Positions 25,022 through 33,553 of a stretch of DNA of 64,000 bases are shown here, piece after piece. Numbering within the stretch: the first letter of the stretch is position 1; each line of letters starts with the position of its first letter. The notes beneath the pieces are model-generated. The model had not been told where the DNA came from, did no database searches, and saw only the letters and a program-made list of their open reading frames with translations. A program made the translations under genes and the position numbers. Source of the stretch: Bacillota bacterium (GTDB lineage Bacteria; Bacillota; Clostridia; Christensenellales; Aristaeellaceae); NCBI GenBank assembly GCA_023436585.1, contig JAEZIN010000012.1, positions 62,001-126,000 of the forward strand. The letters are read 5' to 3'.

Positions 25022-27667
25022 TTACTTCTTGGCAGCCATCTTTTCTTCGATCGCCGCATGAGCCGCCGCCAAACGGGCGATGGGCACACGGAAGGGAGAG
25101 CAGGACACGTAGTTCAGGCCAACCTTGTGGCAGAACTTGATGGAGGAAGGATCGCCGCCATGCTCGCCGCAGATGCCCAGCTTGATGTCGGGGCGGGTCT
25201 GCTTGCCCAGCTTGACGGAGAGCTTCACCAGCTCGCCAACGCCTTCCTGGTCCAGGCGGGCAAAGGGATCGTTCTCGAAAATCTTGTTGGAGTAATAGGA
25301 ATCCAGGAACTTGCCGGCGTCGTCGCGGCTGAAGCCGAAGGTCATCTGGGTCAGGTCGTTGGTGCCGAAGGAGAAGAATTCGGCTTCTTCAGCGATCTGA
25401 TCGGCGATCACGGCTGCGCGGGGAATCTCAATCATGGTGCCGATGTGGAAGTGCAGCTCCTGACCGGCTTCGGCGAACACCTTTTTGGCGGTATCCAGCA
25501 CGATCTGCTTGACGAAGGCCAGCTCCTTCTTGGCGCCAACCAGGGGGATCATGATCTCGGGAACGATGTCTAGGCCGGTTTCCTTCTTCACCTTCAAGGC
25601 AGCCTGCAAAACGGCGCGGGTCTGCATTTCGGCGATCTCGGGGAAGGTGACGGCCAGGCGGCAGCCGCGGTGGCCCATCATGGGGTTGAACTCATGCAGC
25701 GCGTCGATCTTGGTGATGATCTTTTCGCTGGTGGTGTTCAGCTCCTTGGCCAGGGCGGCGATTTCTTCGGTCATGGACTTCTGGGGCAGGAACTCATGGA
25801 GCGGCGGATCCAGGTAACGGATCGTCATGGGACGGCCTTCCAGAGCCTTGTACATGGCTTCGAAGTCACCCTGCTGCATGGGCAGAATCTTATCCAGGGC
25901 GGCGCGGCGCTGAGCCTCGGTATCGGCCAGGATCATTTCACGCACGGCGGCAATACGGTCGGCTTCAAAGAACATATGCTCGGTACGGCACAGGCCGATA
26001 CCCTCGGCGCCGAATTCCACGGCCTGCTTGGTGTCGCGGGGGGTGTCGGCGTTGGTGCGCACCTTCAGGGTACGGGCAGCGTCAGCCCACTTCATCAGCG
26101 TGGCGAAATCGCCGGAGACGGAAGCTTCCACGGTGGGGATCAGGCCGGCGTACACATTGCCGGTGGAGCCGTCCAGCGACAGGGCATCGCCCTCGTGGAA
26201 TACATGGCCCTTCACGGTCAGGGTCTTGGCGGCTTCCTTGATGTGCAGCTCGCCGCAGCCTACGACGGCGGCGCGGCCCATGCCGCGGGCCACAACGGCC
26301 GCGTGGGAGGTCATACCGCCGCGGGCAGTCAGGATGCCCTTGGACAGGTCCATGCCCTCGATATCTTCGGGGGTGGTCTCTTCACGCACCAGGATGACGG
26401 CCTTGCCGGCGCGGCCGGCATCGGCGGCGGCGGAAGCGGTGAAGTAGACATAGCCGGCGGCGGCGCCGGGAGAGGCGGGCAGACCCTTGGCGATGACTTC
26501 GGCCTTTTTAAGGGCGGCAGTGTCAAAGTTGGGGTGCAAAAGAGTATCCAACTGCTTGGGCTCCACCTTCAAAACGGCTTCGTCGGTGGTGAGCATGCCT
26601 TCGGCCACCAGATCCACAGCGATCTTCAAAGCGGCGGCAGCAGTGCGCTTGCCGTTGCGGGTTTGCAGCATGTACAGCGTGCCATGCTCGATGGTGAACT
26701 CCATGTCCTGCATGTCGCGATAGTGCTTTTCCAGGGTGTTGGCGATGCCGGTGAACTGGTTGTACACTTCGGGCATGGCTTCCCTCAGGGTGGCGATGGG
26801 CTGGGGGGTGCGGATGCCGGCCACCACGTCTTCGCCCTGGGCGTTGATGAGGTATTCACCGTACAGCTTGTTTTCACCGGTGGAGGGGTTGCGGGTGAAG
26901 GCAACGCCGGTACCGGAGTCATTGCCCATGTTGCCGAACACCATGCTCTGCACGTTGACGGCGGTGCCCCAGTCGCCGGGGATGTCGTTCATGCGGCGAT
27001 AGTAGATGGCGCGGGGGTTGTCCCAGGAACGGAACACGGCCTTGATGGCCTCCATCAGCTGCACTTTGGGATCCTGGGGGAACTCTTCTCCCTTTTCCTT
27101 GAGGTAGATGGCCTTGAAGCGGCGGACAACTTCCTTGAGGTCTTCGGCGGTAAGGTCCGTATCATACTTGGCGCCCTTTTCTTCCTTCACGGCGTCCAAG
27201 GCGGCTTCGAAGGTAGCCTTTTTAATCTCCATCACCACGTCGGAGAACATGTTGATGAAACGGCGGTAGCTGTCATAGGCAAACCGCTCGTTGCCGGTCT
27301 GCTTGGCCAGGCCCTGAACTGCGATATCATTGAGGCCCAGGTTGAGGATGGTATCCATCATGCCAGGCATGGAGGCGCGGGCGCCGGAACGCACGGAAAC
27401 CAGGAAGGGGTTGCTGAGGTCGCCAAACTTCTTGCCGCAGATAACCTCGGTCTTGGCAAGAGCTTCGTAAATCTGATCCACGATTTCAGCGGCGATCTGC
27501 TTTCCGTCCTGATAGTAACGGGTGCAGGCTTCGGTGGTGACGGTGAAACCCTGGGGAACGGGCAGGCCGATGGTTGTCATTTCAGCCAGATTGGCCCCTT
27601 TGCCGCCCAGCAGATTCTTCATGCCGGCGTTGCCTTCTTTAAACAGGTACACATACTTGGTAGCCAT
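25022..27667 (-). CDS. ppdK: Pyruvate, phosphate dikinase
   Basis: 881 residues, full length. Interconverts pyruvate, ATP and phosphate with phosphoenolpyruvate, AMP and pyrophosphate; in anaerobes it often works in the glycolytic direction. N-terminal ATP-grasp (KNLLGGKGANLAEM, the GNMGNDSGTGVAFTR loop), central phosphohistidine domain with catalytic His in GGMTSHAAVVARGMG, and a C-terminal TIM barrel with GHRGCRLAVTFPEI and the catalytic Cys in GICGEHGGDP. The start at 27667 follows GGAGG. Codon choice is strikingly uniform (GGC, CTG, AAG), suggesting high expression. Strong promoter and terminator flank it, so it is monocistronic. Confidence 0.97.
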   Translation of the reverse strand: MATKYVYLFKEGNAGMKNLLGGKGANLAEMTTIGLPVPQGFTVTTEACTRYYQDGKQIAAEIVDQIYEALAKTEVICGKKFGDLSNPFLVSVRSGARASMPGMMDTILNLGLNDIAVQGLAKQTGNERFAYDSYRRFINMFSDVVMEIKKATFEAALDAVKEEKGAKYDTDLTAEDLKEVVRRFKAIYLKEKGEEFPQDPKVQLMEAIKAVFRSWDNPRAIYYRRMNDIPGDWGTAVNVQSMVFGNMGNDSGTGVAFTRNPSTGENKLYGEYLINAQGEDVVAGIRTPQPIATLREAMPEVYNQFTGIANTLEKHYRDMQDMEFTIEHGTLYMLQTRNGKRTAAAALKIAVDLVAEGMLTTDEAVLKVEPKQLDTLLHPNFDTAALKKAEVIAKGLPASPGAAAGYVYFTASAAADAGRAGKAVILVREETTPEDIEGMDLSKGILTARGGMTSHAAVVARGMGRAAVVGCGELHIKEAAKTLTVKGHVFHEGDALSLDGSTGNVYAGLIPTVEASVSGDFATLMKWADAARTLKVRTNADTPRDTKQAVEFGAEGIGLCRTEHMFFEADRIAAVREMILADTEAQRRAALDKILPMQQGDFEAMYKALEGRPMTIRYLDPPLHEFLPQKSMTEEIAALAKELNTTSEKIITKIDALHEFNPMMGHRGCRLAVTFPEIAEMQTRAVLQAALKVKKETGLDIVPEIMIPLVGAKKELAFVKQIVLDTAKKVFAEAGQELHFHIGTMIEIPRAAVIADQIAEEAEFFSFGTNDLTQMTFGFSRDDAGKFLDSYYSNKIFENDPFARLDQEGVGELVKLSVKLGKQTRPDIKLGICGEHGGDPSSIKFCHKVGLNYVSCSPFRVPIARLAAAHAAIEEKMAAKK

Positions 27668-27778
27668 GTTTTTTTGAGTCCTCCTCCACATTATAGTGCG
27701 CATGTTGTCATGCAAACGGATAAAGCATCAGGCATACAAAAAAAAGCATGCAAGGCTCGTCCTTCAAACATCCGATTG

Positions 27779-27807
27779 ATTATACTATCTTTTGCCCTGT
27801 TTGGCAA
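27779..27807 (-). promoter_or_regulatory. ppdK promoter
   Basis: Minus strand TTGCCA (27802-27807), 17-base spacer, TATAAT (27779-27784), about 110 bases before the start codon, leaving a long leader that contains a T-tract. Confidence 0.7.
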
Positions 27808-27888
27808 TATCATACCAGGTATTTTTAGGGTACAAACCCATGTTCAGCTCCACAGTTTTCCATATCCCGCCATTCATCTCTATTGTTA

Positions 27889-27928
27889 TTGATATTCCCT
27901 TAATATTCCGGTAGAATGATGTTATAAT
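27889..27928 (+). promoter_or_regulatory. Promoter of the small Cys protein gene
   Basis: TTGATA (27889-27894), 17-base spacer, TAGAAT (27912-27917); a second TATAAT (27923-27928) lies just downstream as an alternative -10. Confidence 0.6.
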
Positions 27929-27957
27929 GATCTCACAATTACATAGGAGGCGTACAA

Positions 27958-28185
27958 ATGAAAGAAAGTATGAAGTCCTCAAAAGGTCCGTCCGTTAAGC
28001 AAGCAAAAAATTCACCATTGGCGGATCAACGCCTGGCTATCAGCCTTCCCAAAGTATTTCCAAAGTATAAAACAATCGAGCTTCCACCCGAAGAATGCAG
28101 TTATCCATCATGCAGAGAAACAGTATTGTTTAAAGATGGCTTATGCTGGGAGCATTACGAATACGAAAATTCGGCATCAAAATAA
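27958..28185 (+). CDS. Small Cys/His protein of unknown function
   Basis: 75 residues. ATG has TAGGAGG eight bases upstream and a good promoter, so the gene is credible despite its size. The basic, Ser-rich N-terminal half (SSKGPSVKQAKN) looks disordered; the C-terminal half carries ECSYPSCRETVLFKDGLCWEHYEYE, i.e. C-x4-C, then C-x2-H, a plausible single zinc site. I do not recognise the family. It lies between convergent ppdK (divergent side) and recG. Confidence 0.7.
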   Translation: MKESMKSSKGPSVKQAKNSPLADQRLAISLPKVFPKYKTIELPPEECSYPSCRETVLFKDGLCWEHYEYENSASK

Positions 28186-28210
28186 ATACATATAAGTTTG
28201 TACAAAACTT

Positions 28211-30229
28211 TCAGCTCAGCGACACCTGCTGAAGCCTGTGGGCAAAATCCTGCCTTGCCTGTGCCTGCACCATAGCCCATTCCACCTGGAATTCCTTTTG
28301 ATTGCGAAGCTCCCGAAGGCATTTTTGCGTCTCATCCAGCAGCTTCACGTCCCCATCCATGGAAAGCCCCGGCAAAAGTGGCGCGCCATGCTGCCTGGTG
28401 CCGAAAAATTCCCCAGGACCGCGAAGCTGCAAATCCTTTTTCGCAATCTCAAACCCGTCATTGGTGGCAGTGAGCGTCTTCAGCCGTTCATTGGGCTCAG
28501 CCAGCAAAAAGCACCAGCTTTGCTGGCTTCCCCGACCTACCCGGCCACGGAGTTGGTGAAGCTGGGACAGGCCGTACCGCTGGGCATCCTCAATCACCAT
28601 GATGGTGGCGTTGGGCACATTGACGCCTACCTCAATGACGGTAGTGGCCACCAACACCTGTATATCCCCCGCCGCAAAGGCATCCAGCACCTCCGCCTTC
28701 TCCGCGGGTGGCTGCTTGCCGTAGGTCAATCCTACCCTCAGCCCTTTTAACGGACCGGAAACAAGCTCGGCATAATGCGTCTGGGCCGCCTTCACATCAG
28801 CCAGTGCTTCGCTTTCTTCCACCAGAGGACAGACGATGTACGCCTGCCGGCCCTTCGCCACCTCATCTTTGATAAAGCCGTACATGCCTTCCCGCTTCTC
28901 TTCCGGCACAATGCGCGTCGTCACCGGCGTGCGGCCAGGCGGAAGCTCGTCCACCACGGACAGGTCCAAATCGCCGTAAAGGATCAGCGCCAGCGTCCGC
29001 GGTATGGGCGTAGCCGACATCACCAGCACATTGGGCGAAAGCTCCCCCGCCTTCTCCTGCCCCTTGGCTGCCAGCGCCGTGCGCTGGCGCACGCCGAAAC
29101 GGTGCTGCTCATCCGTAATCACAAGGCCCAAGCGGTGATAATCCACGCCTTCGGAGATCAGCGCGTGGGTCCCGATGGCCACCTGGCATATGCCTTCCCG
29201 GATCGCGCCCAGTGTTTCCCTGCGCTCCGCGGCTTTCATGCCGCCCAGTAAGAGGCCGCAACGGATGCCGAGCGGTTCCAATAGGGCATTCGCGCTTTTC
29301 AAATGCTGGCGGGCCAATATCTCTGTGGGTGCCATCAAGGCGCACTGATAGCCATGCCGCACAGCCAGATACATCGCGCCGAATGCCAGCGCCGTTTTGC
29401 CGGAGCCCACATCCCCCTGCACCAGCCTGGCCATGGGATGAGGCGCGGAAAGGTCCGCCGCAATTTCCGTAAGCACACGCCGCTGAGCCGCGGTAGGCGC
29501 AAAGGGCAGGCTTTGCCAGAAAATATCCGGTTCTTTGCCGTCCACCGGAAAAAAAATGCCCTGTTCCTTCCGGTTTCGCAATAAACCCAGTGCCGCCTGG
29601 TAAAACAGCAGCTGTTCAAAGGACAGGCGGCGGCGGGCGGTTTGAAGCGCTTCCCTGCTGTCGGGGAAATGCGCCTGGCGGATGGCATAGTTTTTTTCGC
29701 ACAACCCATAGCGAAGACGAAGGCTGTTGGGCAGCGTTTCCGGACAGGTGTCCTCCACCTGGGTAAGCGCCGTCTCCACAAGGCTGCGCATGATCTTGCC
29801 GGGCAGGCCATCCAAAGGCCTGTACACGGGCGTGATCCCAGGCGCCTCTTCCAGGGATGGATTCAAAAGCTGGCGCTTGCCCTTCCTTTCCTCCACACGG
29901 CCGTACAACAGCACCTGTTCGCGGCCGGCAAGATTTTTCTCCATCCAGGGCTGGTTGTACCAAACGCAATTGATATGCCCCGTCTCATCCCAAACGGCGG
30001 CGGTCACGCTGCAAAGCCCCTTGAAACGGCTCAGCCTTGGCTTTCCCTTGACAGACCCCATCACTGCGGCGGTCTGCCCCGGCATGAGCTCCCCTATGGA
30101 CGTGATTTCCGTCGTATCCTTGTAACCGGTAGGCAAAAAGAACAAAAGATCGCGCAGCGAGATAATTCCCGCTGCGCGAAGCGTTTCCAGCCGCGTTTTT
30201 CCAACGCCGCGTAAATCCGAAAGATTCAT
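28211..30229 (-). CDS. recG: ATP-dependent DNA helicase RecG
   Basis: 672 residues, full length. N-terminal wedge domain that grips branched DNA (starting LSDLRGVGKTRLETLRAAG), then helicase motifs: Walker A VQGDVGSGKTAL, DEQHRFGV for Walker B, VMSATPIPRTL, and the motif VI region QLRGRVGRG. Reverses stalled replication forks and resolves recombination intermediates. The start lies one base after the fakA stop with GGAG inside the upstream gene, so translation is coupled. Part of the conserved Firmicute asp23-fakA-recG cluster. Confidence 0.97.
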   Translation of the reverse strand: MNLSDLRGVGKTRLETLRAAGIISLRDLLFFLPTGYKDTTEITSIGELMPGQTAAVMGSVKGKPRLSRFKGLCSVTAAVWDETGHINCVWYNQPWMEKNLAGREQVLLYGRVEERKGKRQLLNPSLEEAPGITPVYRPLDGLPGKIMRSLVETALTQVEDTCPETLPNSLRLRYGLCEKNYAIRQAHFPDSREALQTARRRLSFEQLLFYQAALGLLRNRKEQGIFFPVDGKEPDIFWQSLPFAPTAAQRRVLTEIAADLSAPHPMARLVQGDVGSGKTALAFGAMYLAVRHGYQCALMAPTEILARQHLKSANALLEPLGIRCGLLLGGMKAAERRETLGAIREGICQVAIGTHALISEGVDYHRLGLVITDEQHRFGVRQRTALAAKGQEKAGELSPNVLVMSATPIPRTLALILYGDLDLSVVDELPPGRTPVTTRIVPEEKREGMYGFIKDEVAKGRQAYIVCPLVEESEALADVKAAQTHYAELVSGPLKGLRVGLTYGKQPPAEKAEVLDAFAAGDIQVLVATTVIEVGVNVPNATIMVIEDAQRYGLSQLHQLRGRVGRGSQQSWCFLLAEPNERLKTLTATNDGFEIAKKDLQLRGPGEFFGTRQHGAPLLPGLSMDGDVKLLDETQKCLRELRNQKEFQVEWAMVQAQARQDFAHRLQQVSLS

Positions 30230-30230
30230 G

Positions 30231-31877
30231 TCACTCCACCGAAATCAGATAATAATACAGGGGCTGGCCTCCCATATGGGTTTCCACATCACAGTGGCCG
30301 TACAAATCGGAAATTTCTCCGGAAAGGTTCTCCGCGTCTTCCTTGGATGTATCCTTGCCGTAATAGACAGTAATCAATTCGTCGTCATCCGTTACCAACT
30401 CTTCCATCAGTTCCAGCGCCACATCATGCACGCTGGAGCCGGTGCAATGTATCTTGCCATTGCAAAGGCCGATGATATCGCCTTCCTTGATACTCAGGGC
30501 CTCATACTCGGTGTCGCGCACAGCAAAGGTGATGGTCCCCGTCTTCACCCTTTGTGAAGCATCGTTCATTCGCTTTACATTTTCGGCGCTATCCAACTCC
30601 GGCTGGAAAGCAACTGCGGCCGCGATACCCATGGCCACATTCTTTGTGGGAATGACGTAAACTTCCTTTTCGGATAGCTCCGCAGCTTGCTGTGCGGCCA
30701 AAATTACATTCCCGTTATTCGGGAATATGAAAACACACTTGGCATTGATCTTGTTGACGGCCGCCAGCAAATCCTCGATGCTGGGGTTCATGGTCTGACC
30801 GCCATCCACGATGGCATCCACCGTCAGGTCGTGGAAGATACGGGAGAAGCCGTCACCCAGCGACACGGCCACCATGCCGTAATCCTTGGGCGGCTGCTGC
30901 TGCTTCTCTTCTTCCATCTTCTTCTGGCGTTCCCTGCGCTGTTCCACCATGTTTTCAATCTTCAGGCTGATCAGCTCGCCCAGGGTCAGGCCATATTGAA
31001 GCGCTTTGCCGGGGTCGTTGGTATGCACATGCACCTTGACCAGGCTCAAATCGCCCACGACCAACACACAGTCGCCGATCCGGTTGAGCCTGCGGCGGAA
31101 GGTATCCACATCGCTGTCCTGAATGGTCGGCAGCAAATTCTGAATCAAAAATTCCGTACAATAAGCAAACTTGATGTCTTCCAAAGCGTCGTGGTCATCT
31201 TCAAAGGTAGCGTTTCCGCCGGCATGAAAGTCGATATCGGCATTTTCCACCTGCTCGCCTCGGAGCGCGGCGGCATAACCGGCATAAATCAATAAAAGCC
31301 CGCGGCCACCCGCATCCACCACGCCGGCCTGCTTGAGCACAGGCAGCATATCGGGCGTGCGCCGCAAAATGGCGTCGCCGCTGGTCAAGATCACATTGAA
31401 CAAGCCATCGAAATCATCGGGTGCCAGCTGCACCTGGCGGATGGCGTCCTCCGCCACCACCCGGGCCACCGTCAATATGGTGCCCTCCTTGGGCTTCATC
31501 ATGGCTTTATAAGCAGTATCCACGCCGCTTTTCAGCGCCTGGGCAAAAAGGGCCGGTGTGATCCTGTCCACACCTTCCAGCGCCTTGGCAAAGCCCCGGT
31601 ACAATTGCGATGTGATAACGCCGGAGTTTCCCCGGGCACCCTTGAGCGCTCCCTTGGCCAAAGCCTCGGCAGCCTCACCGGCGGAAAGATATTCCTTTCC
31701 GTTTAATTCCCGGATGGCTGACATCATCGTCAGCGACATATTGGTGCCTGTATCCCCATCGGGTACGGGGAATACGTTCAAGGCATCCACAGCTTCCCGG
31801 TTTTTCTCAAGTAGAGCGGCCCCGGCCGTCACCATATCGCGCAGCAGAAGGCCGTCTATATTTTTAGCCTGAATCAA
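30231..31877 (-). CDS. fakA: DAK2-domain kinase, fatty acid kinase FakA/YloV family
   Basis: 548 residues. The N-terminal DhaL/DAK2 domain (about 5-205) has NVFPVPDGDTGTNMSLTM, whose Asp residues hold Mg-ATP, and GARGNSGVITSQL. The middle and C-terminal parts (DAK1-like) complete the FakA/YloV family, including a His in HVHTNDPGKAL. FakA phosphorylates fatty acids delivered by a FakB (DegV) partner, feeding phospholipid synthesis; no degV gene is in the window. A charged KKMEEEKQQQ linker occurs near residue 320. Lies between asp23 and recG, the standard order. Confidence 0.93.
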   Translation of the reverse strand: MIQAKNIDGLLLRDMVTAGAALLEKNREAVDALNVFPVPDGDTGTNMSLTMMSAIRELNGKEYLSAGEAAEALAKGALKGARGNSGVITSQLYRGFAKALEGVDRITPALFAQALKSGVDTAYKAMMKPKEGTILTVARVVAEDAIRQVQLAPDDFDGLFNVILTSGDAILRRTPDMLPVLKQAGVVDAGGRGLLLIYAGYAAALRGEQVENADIDFHAGGNATFEDDHDALEDIKFAYCTEFLIQNLLPTIQDSDVDTFRRRLNRIGDCVLVVGDLSLVKVHVHTNDPGKALQYGLTLGELISLKIENMVEQRRERQKKMEEEKQQQPPKDYGMVAVSLGDGFSRIFHDLTVDAIVDGGQTMNPSIEDLLAAVNKINAKCVFIFPNNGNVILAAQQAAELSEKEVYVIPTKNVAMGIAAAVAFQPELDSAENVKRMNDASQRVKTGTITFAVRDTEYEALSIKEGDIIGLCNGKIHCTGSSVHDVALELMEELVTDDDELITVYYGKDTSKEDAENLSGEISDLYGHCDVETHMGGQPLYYYLISVE

Positions 31878-31905
31878 GGATGTTTCCTCCAGTCGGGTGG
31901 CTTTA

Positions 31906-32259
31906 TTAAATGCGGATGCCTTCCACCGAAATATTCACGCGGCGAACCGTTACGCCAGTCATGCTTTCCAGCTTGTATTTCACCGTTTCCACAATGGTCT
32001 TGCAGACTTCCGCAACAGAAATGCCGTACTCGACGATGATGAACAGGTCAACATCCAGCATGTCTTCCACCAGGCGCAGCTGCACCCCTTTGGACAGGTT
32101 TTCCCGACCGAGCCATTCCACCAGGCCGTCCTTGGCACGCTTGCTGGACATGGCCACAATGCCGTAGCATTCCAGCGCCGCATAGCCCACAACCTTGAGC
32201 ATGACGTCCTCGGTGATATAAATCGTGCCGATGTCATTCTTTATCTTGCATTCCATCAT
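31906..32259 (-). CDS. yloU: Asp23/Gls24-family envelope stress protein
   Basis: 117 residues of the DUF322/Asp23 family: GTIYITEDVMLKVVGYAA, then LRLVEDMLDVDLFIIVEYG and a C-terminal VNISVEGIRI. YloU-type proteins precede fakA in most Firmicutes and are linked to envelope and alkaline stress. Two adjacent ATG codons follow GGGAGG; either could be the start. First gene of the asp23-fakA-recG operon. Confidence 0.92.
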   Translation of the reverse strand: MMECKIKNDIGTIYITEDVMLKVVGYAALECYGIVAMSSKRAKDGLVEWLGRENLSKGVQLRLVEDMLDVDLFIIVEYGISVAEVCKTIVETVKYKLESMTGVTVRRVNISVEGIRI

Positions 32260-32482
32260 CTTTGCCTCCCTAGAGCAGCAATTGCCGCGTGTCCGCCAAT
32301 AAGCCCGCAGGATATATGAGCCTGCTTATACCATGGCAAAGCCGCGGTAAAGCTCTCCTCCTGCAAGGTCAAATCCTAGTATACAGGATTTTGCCTGAAA
32401 CCGCAACTGGAATTGTGGCCTTTTACCTTATGCCGTTTGCGGCCGAACCATAAATGCCGGGAATGCGGCCCGCCGCAAAGCT
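32260..32482. other. Intergenic stretch between nrdB and asp23
   Basis: Upstream region of the asp23 operon and downstream region of nrdB. I see no gene and no strong consensus promoter. GC-rich partial inverted repeats (about 32440-32480) may end nrdB transcription but are imperfect. Confidence 0.4.
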
Positions 32483-33526
32483 TTACAGGTCGTCCACCAG
32501 CGCGGTGCTTTTAGCGTAGGCTGTGCTTTTGGCTTCAAAAAAATCCGTTTTGACCATATTGGCGTTGGAATACTGGCTGACCCAGGACATGGATTTGGGC
32601 TCCCTGTCGAACCCCTCAAACAGCGGCTCAAAGCCAAGGCCCAGACAGCGCAGGTTGCCAAGATATTTGATGTAGTCCGTAACCATGGCGCTATTGAGGC
32701 CTGGAATGGAATCGCCGATGACATACTCACCCCAGGCGATTTCCTGGCGCACGCCCTCCGCCACCATTTCCCGCAGGTACTTAACCCGTTCCGGGGTGAA
32801 AAGCTCCGGCTGCTCCTTCTTCAGCTCCAGCAGGATATTGCGGAACAGCCACAGATGGGTGTTTTCGTCCCGGTTGATGTAGCGTATTTCCTGCACAGAG
32901 CCGGGCATTTTCCCGTTGCGGCCCAGGTTATAAAAGAACATGAAACCGCTGTAGAAGTAAACGCCCTCCAGGATGTAGTTGGCCACCAGCACCTTCAAAA
33001 GCGTAAAATCATCCTTGTCGGTCTGGAATGCGTTATACAGATCACCAATGAATGTATTGCGCTTTAAAAGATGCTCATCTGTTTTCCACTGGTAGAGGAT
33101 GTCGTTGCGCTCGTCGGGGCTGCAGATGGTGTCCAGCATATAGCTGTAGCTCTGGCTGTGGACGCATTCCTGAAAGCTTTGTATGGTCAGGCATAGGTTC
33201 ACCTCGTTGGCGGTGACATACTCCCCGATGGCCGGAAGGTTGGCGGTTTGAATCGAATCCAAAAAAATCAAAAAGCTGAGTATCTTGTTGTAGGCGGTTC
33301 GCTCCGCCTTATCAAGCTTTGGGTAGTCCTTTACATCGGGGCTTAAGTTGATCTCTTCAGGAATCCAGAAATTGTTCATGGCCTGCCTGTACCAGTCGCT
33401 GACCCAAGCATACTTGACGTTATTGAAGTCATTGAGGTTGGTGGTATTCCCGCCGACCATGCGGCGGTTAATCACCTGGGTGTCGCCTTCCGGGTTGAAC
33501 AGGGGCTTTTTTGTCAGGATGGCCAT
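32483..33526 (-). CDS. nrdB: Ribonucleotide reductase class I, small (radical-generating) subunit
   Basis: 347 residues. Dimetal ligands are in place: LIFLDSIQT (Asp), FQECVHSQSYSY (Glu and His), LEGVYFYSGF (Glu) and RDENTHLWLF (Glu and His). The Tyr in HSQSYSY follows the family pattern. Makes the radical that drives reduction of ribonucleotides to deoxyribonucleotides, and needs oxygen or an oxidant for activation, which is notable in an otherwise anaerobe-like genome. The start at 33526 is set by AAGGAGA; it lies 27 bases after nrdA. Confidence 0.93.
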   Translation of the reverse strand: MAILTKKPLFNPEGDTQVINRRMVGGNTTNLNDFNNVKYAWVSDWYRQAMNNFWIPEEINLSPDVKDYPKLDKAERTAYNKILSFLIFLDSIQTANLPAIGEYVTANEVNLCLTIQSFQECVHSQSYSYMLDTICSPDERNDILYQWKTDEHLLKRNTFIGDLYNAFQTDKDDFTLLKVLVANYILEGVYFYSGFMFFYNLGRNGKMPGSVQEIRYINRDENTHLWLFRNILLELKKEQPELFTPERVKYLREMVAEGVRQEIAWGEYVIGDSIPGLNSAMVTDYIKYLGNLRCLGLGFEPLFEGFDREPKSMSWVSQYSNANMVKTDFFEAKSTAYAKSTALVDDL

Positions 33527-33553
33527 GAACACGTCTCCTTCAAGCAATGTATT

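Noticed and set aside
25670..27892. A 740-codon open frame antisense to ppdK
   Set aside because: It is the mirror of a GC-rich, highly biased gene; it is full of Gly, Gln, His and Val runs, has no RBS, and ppdK is certain.
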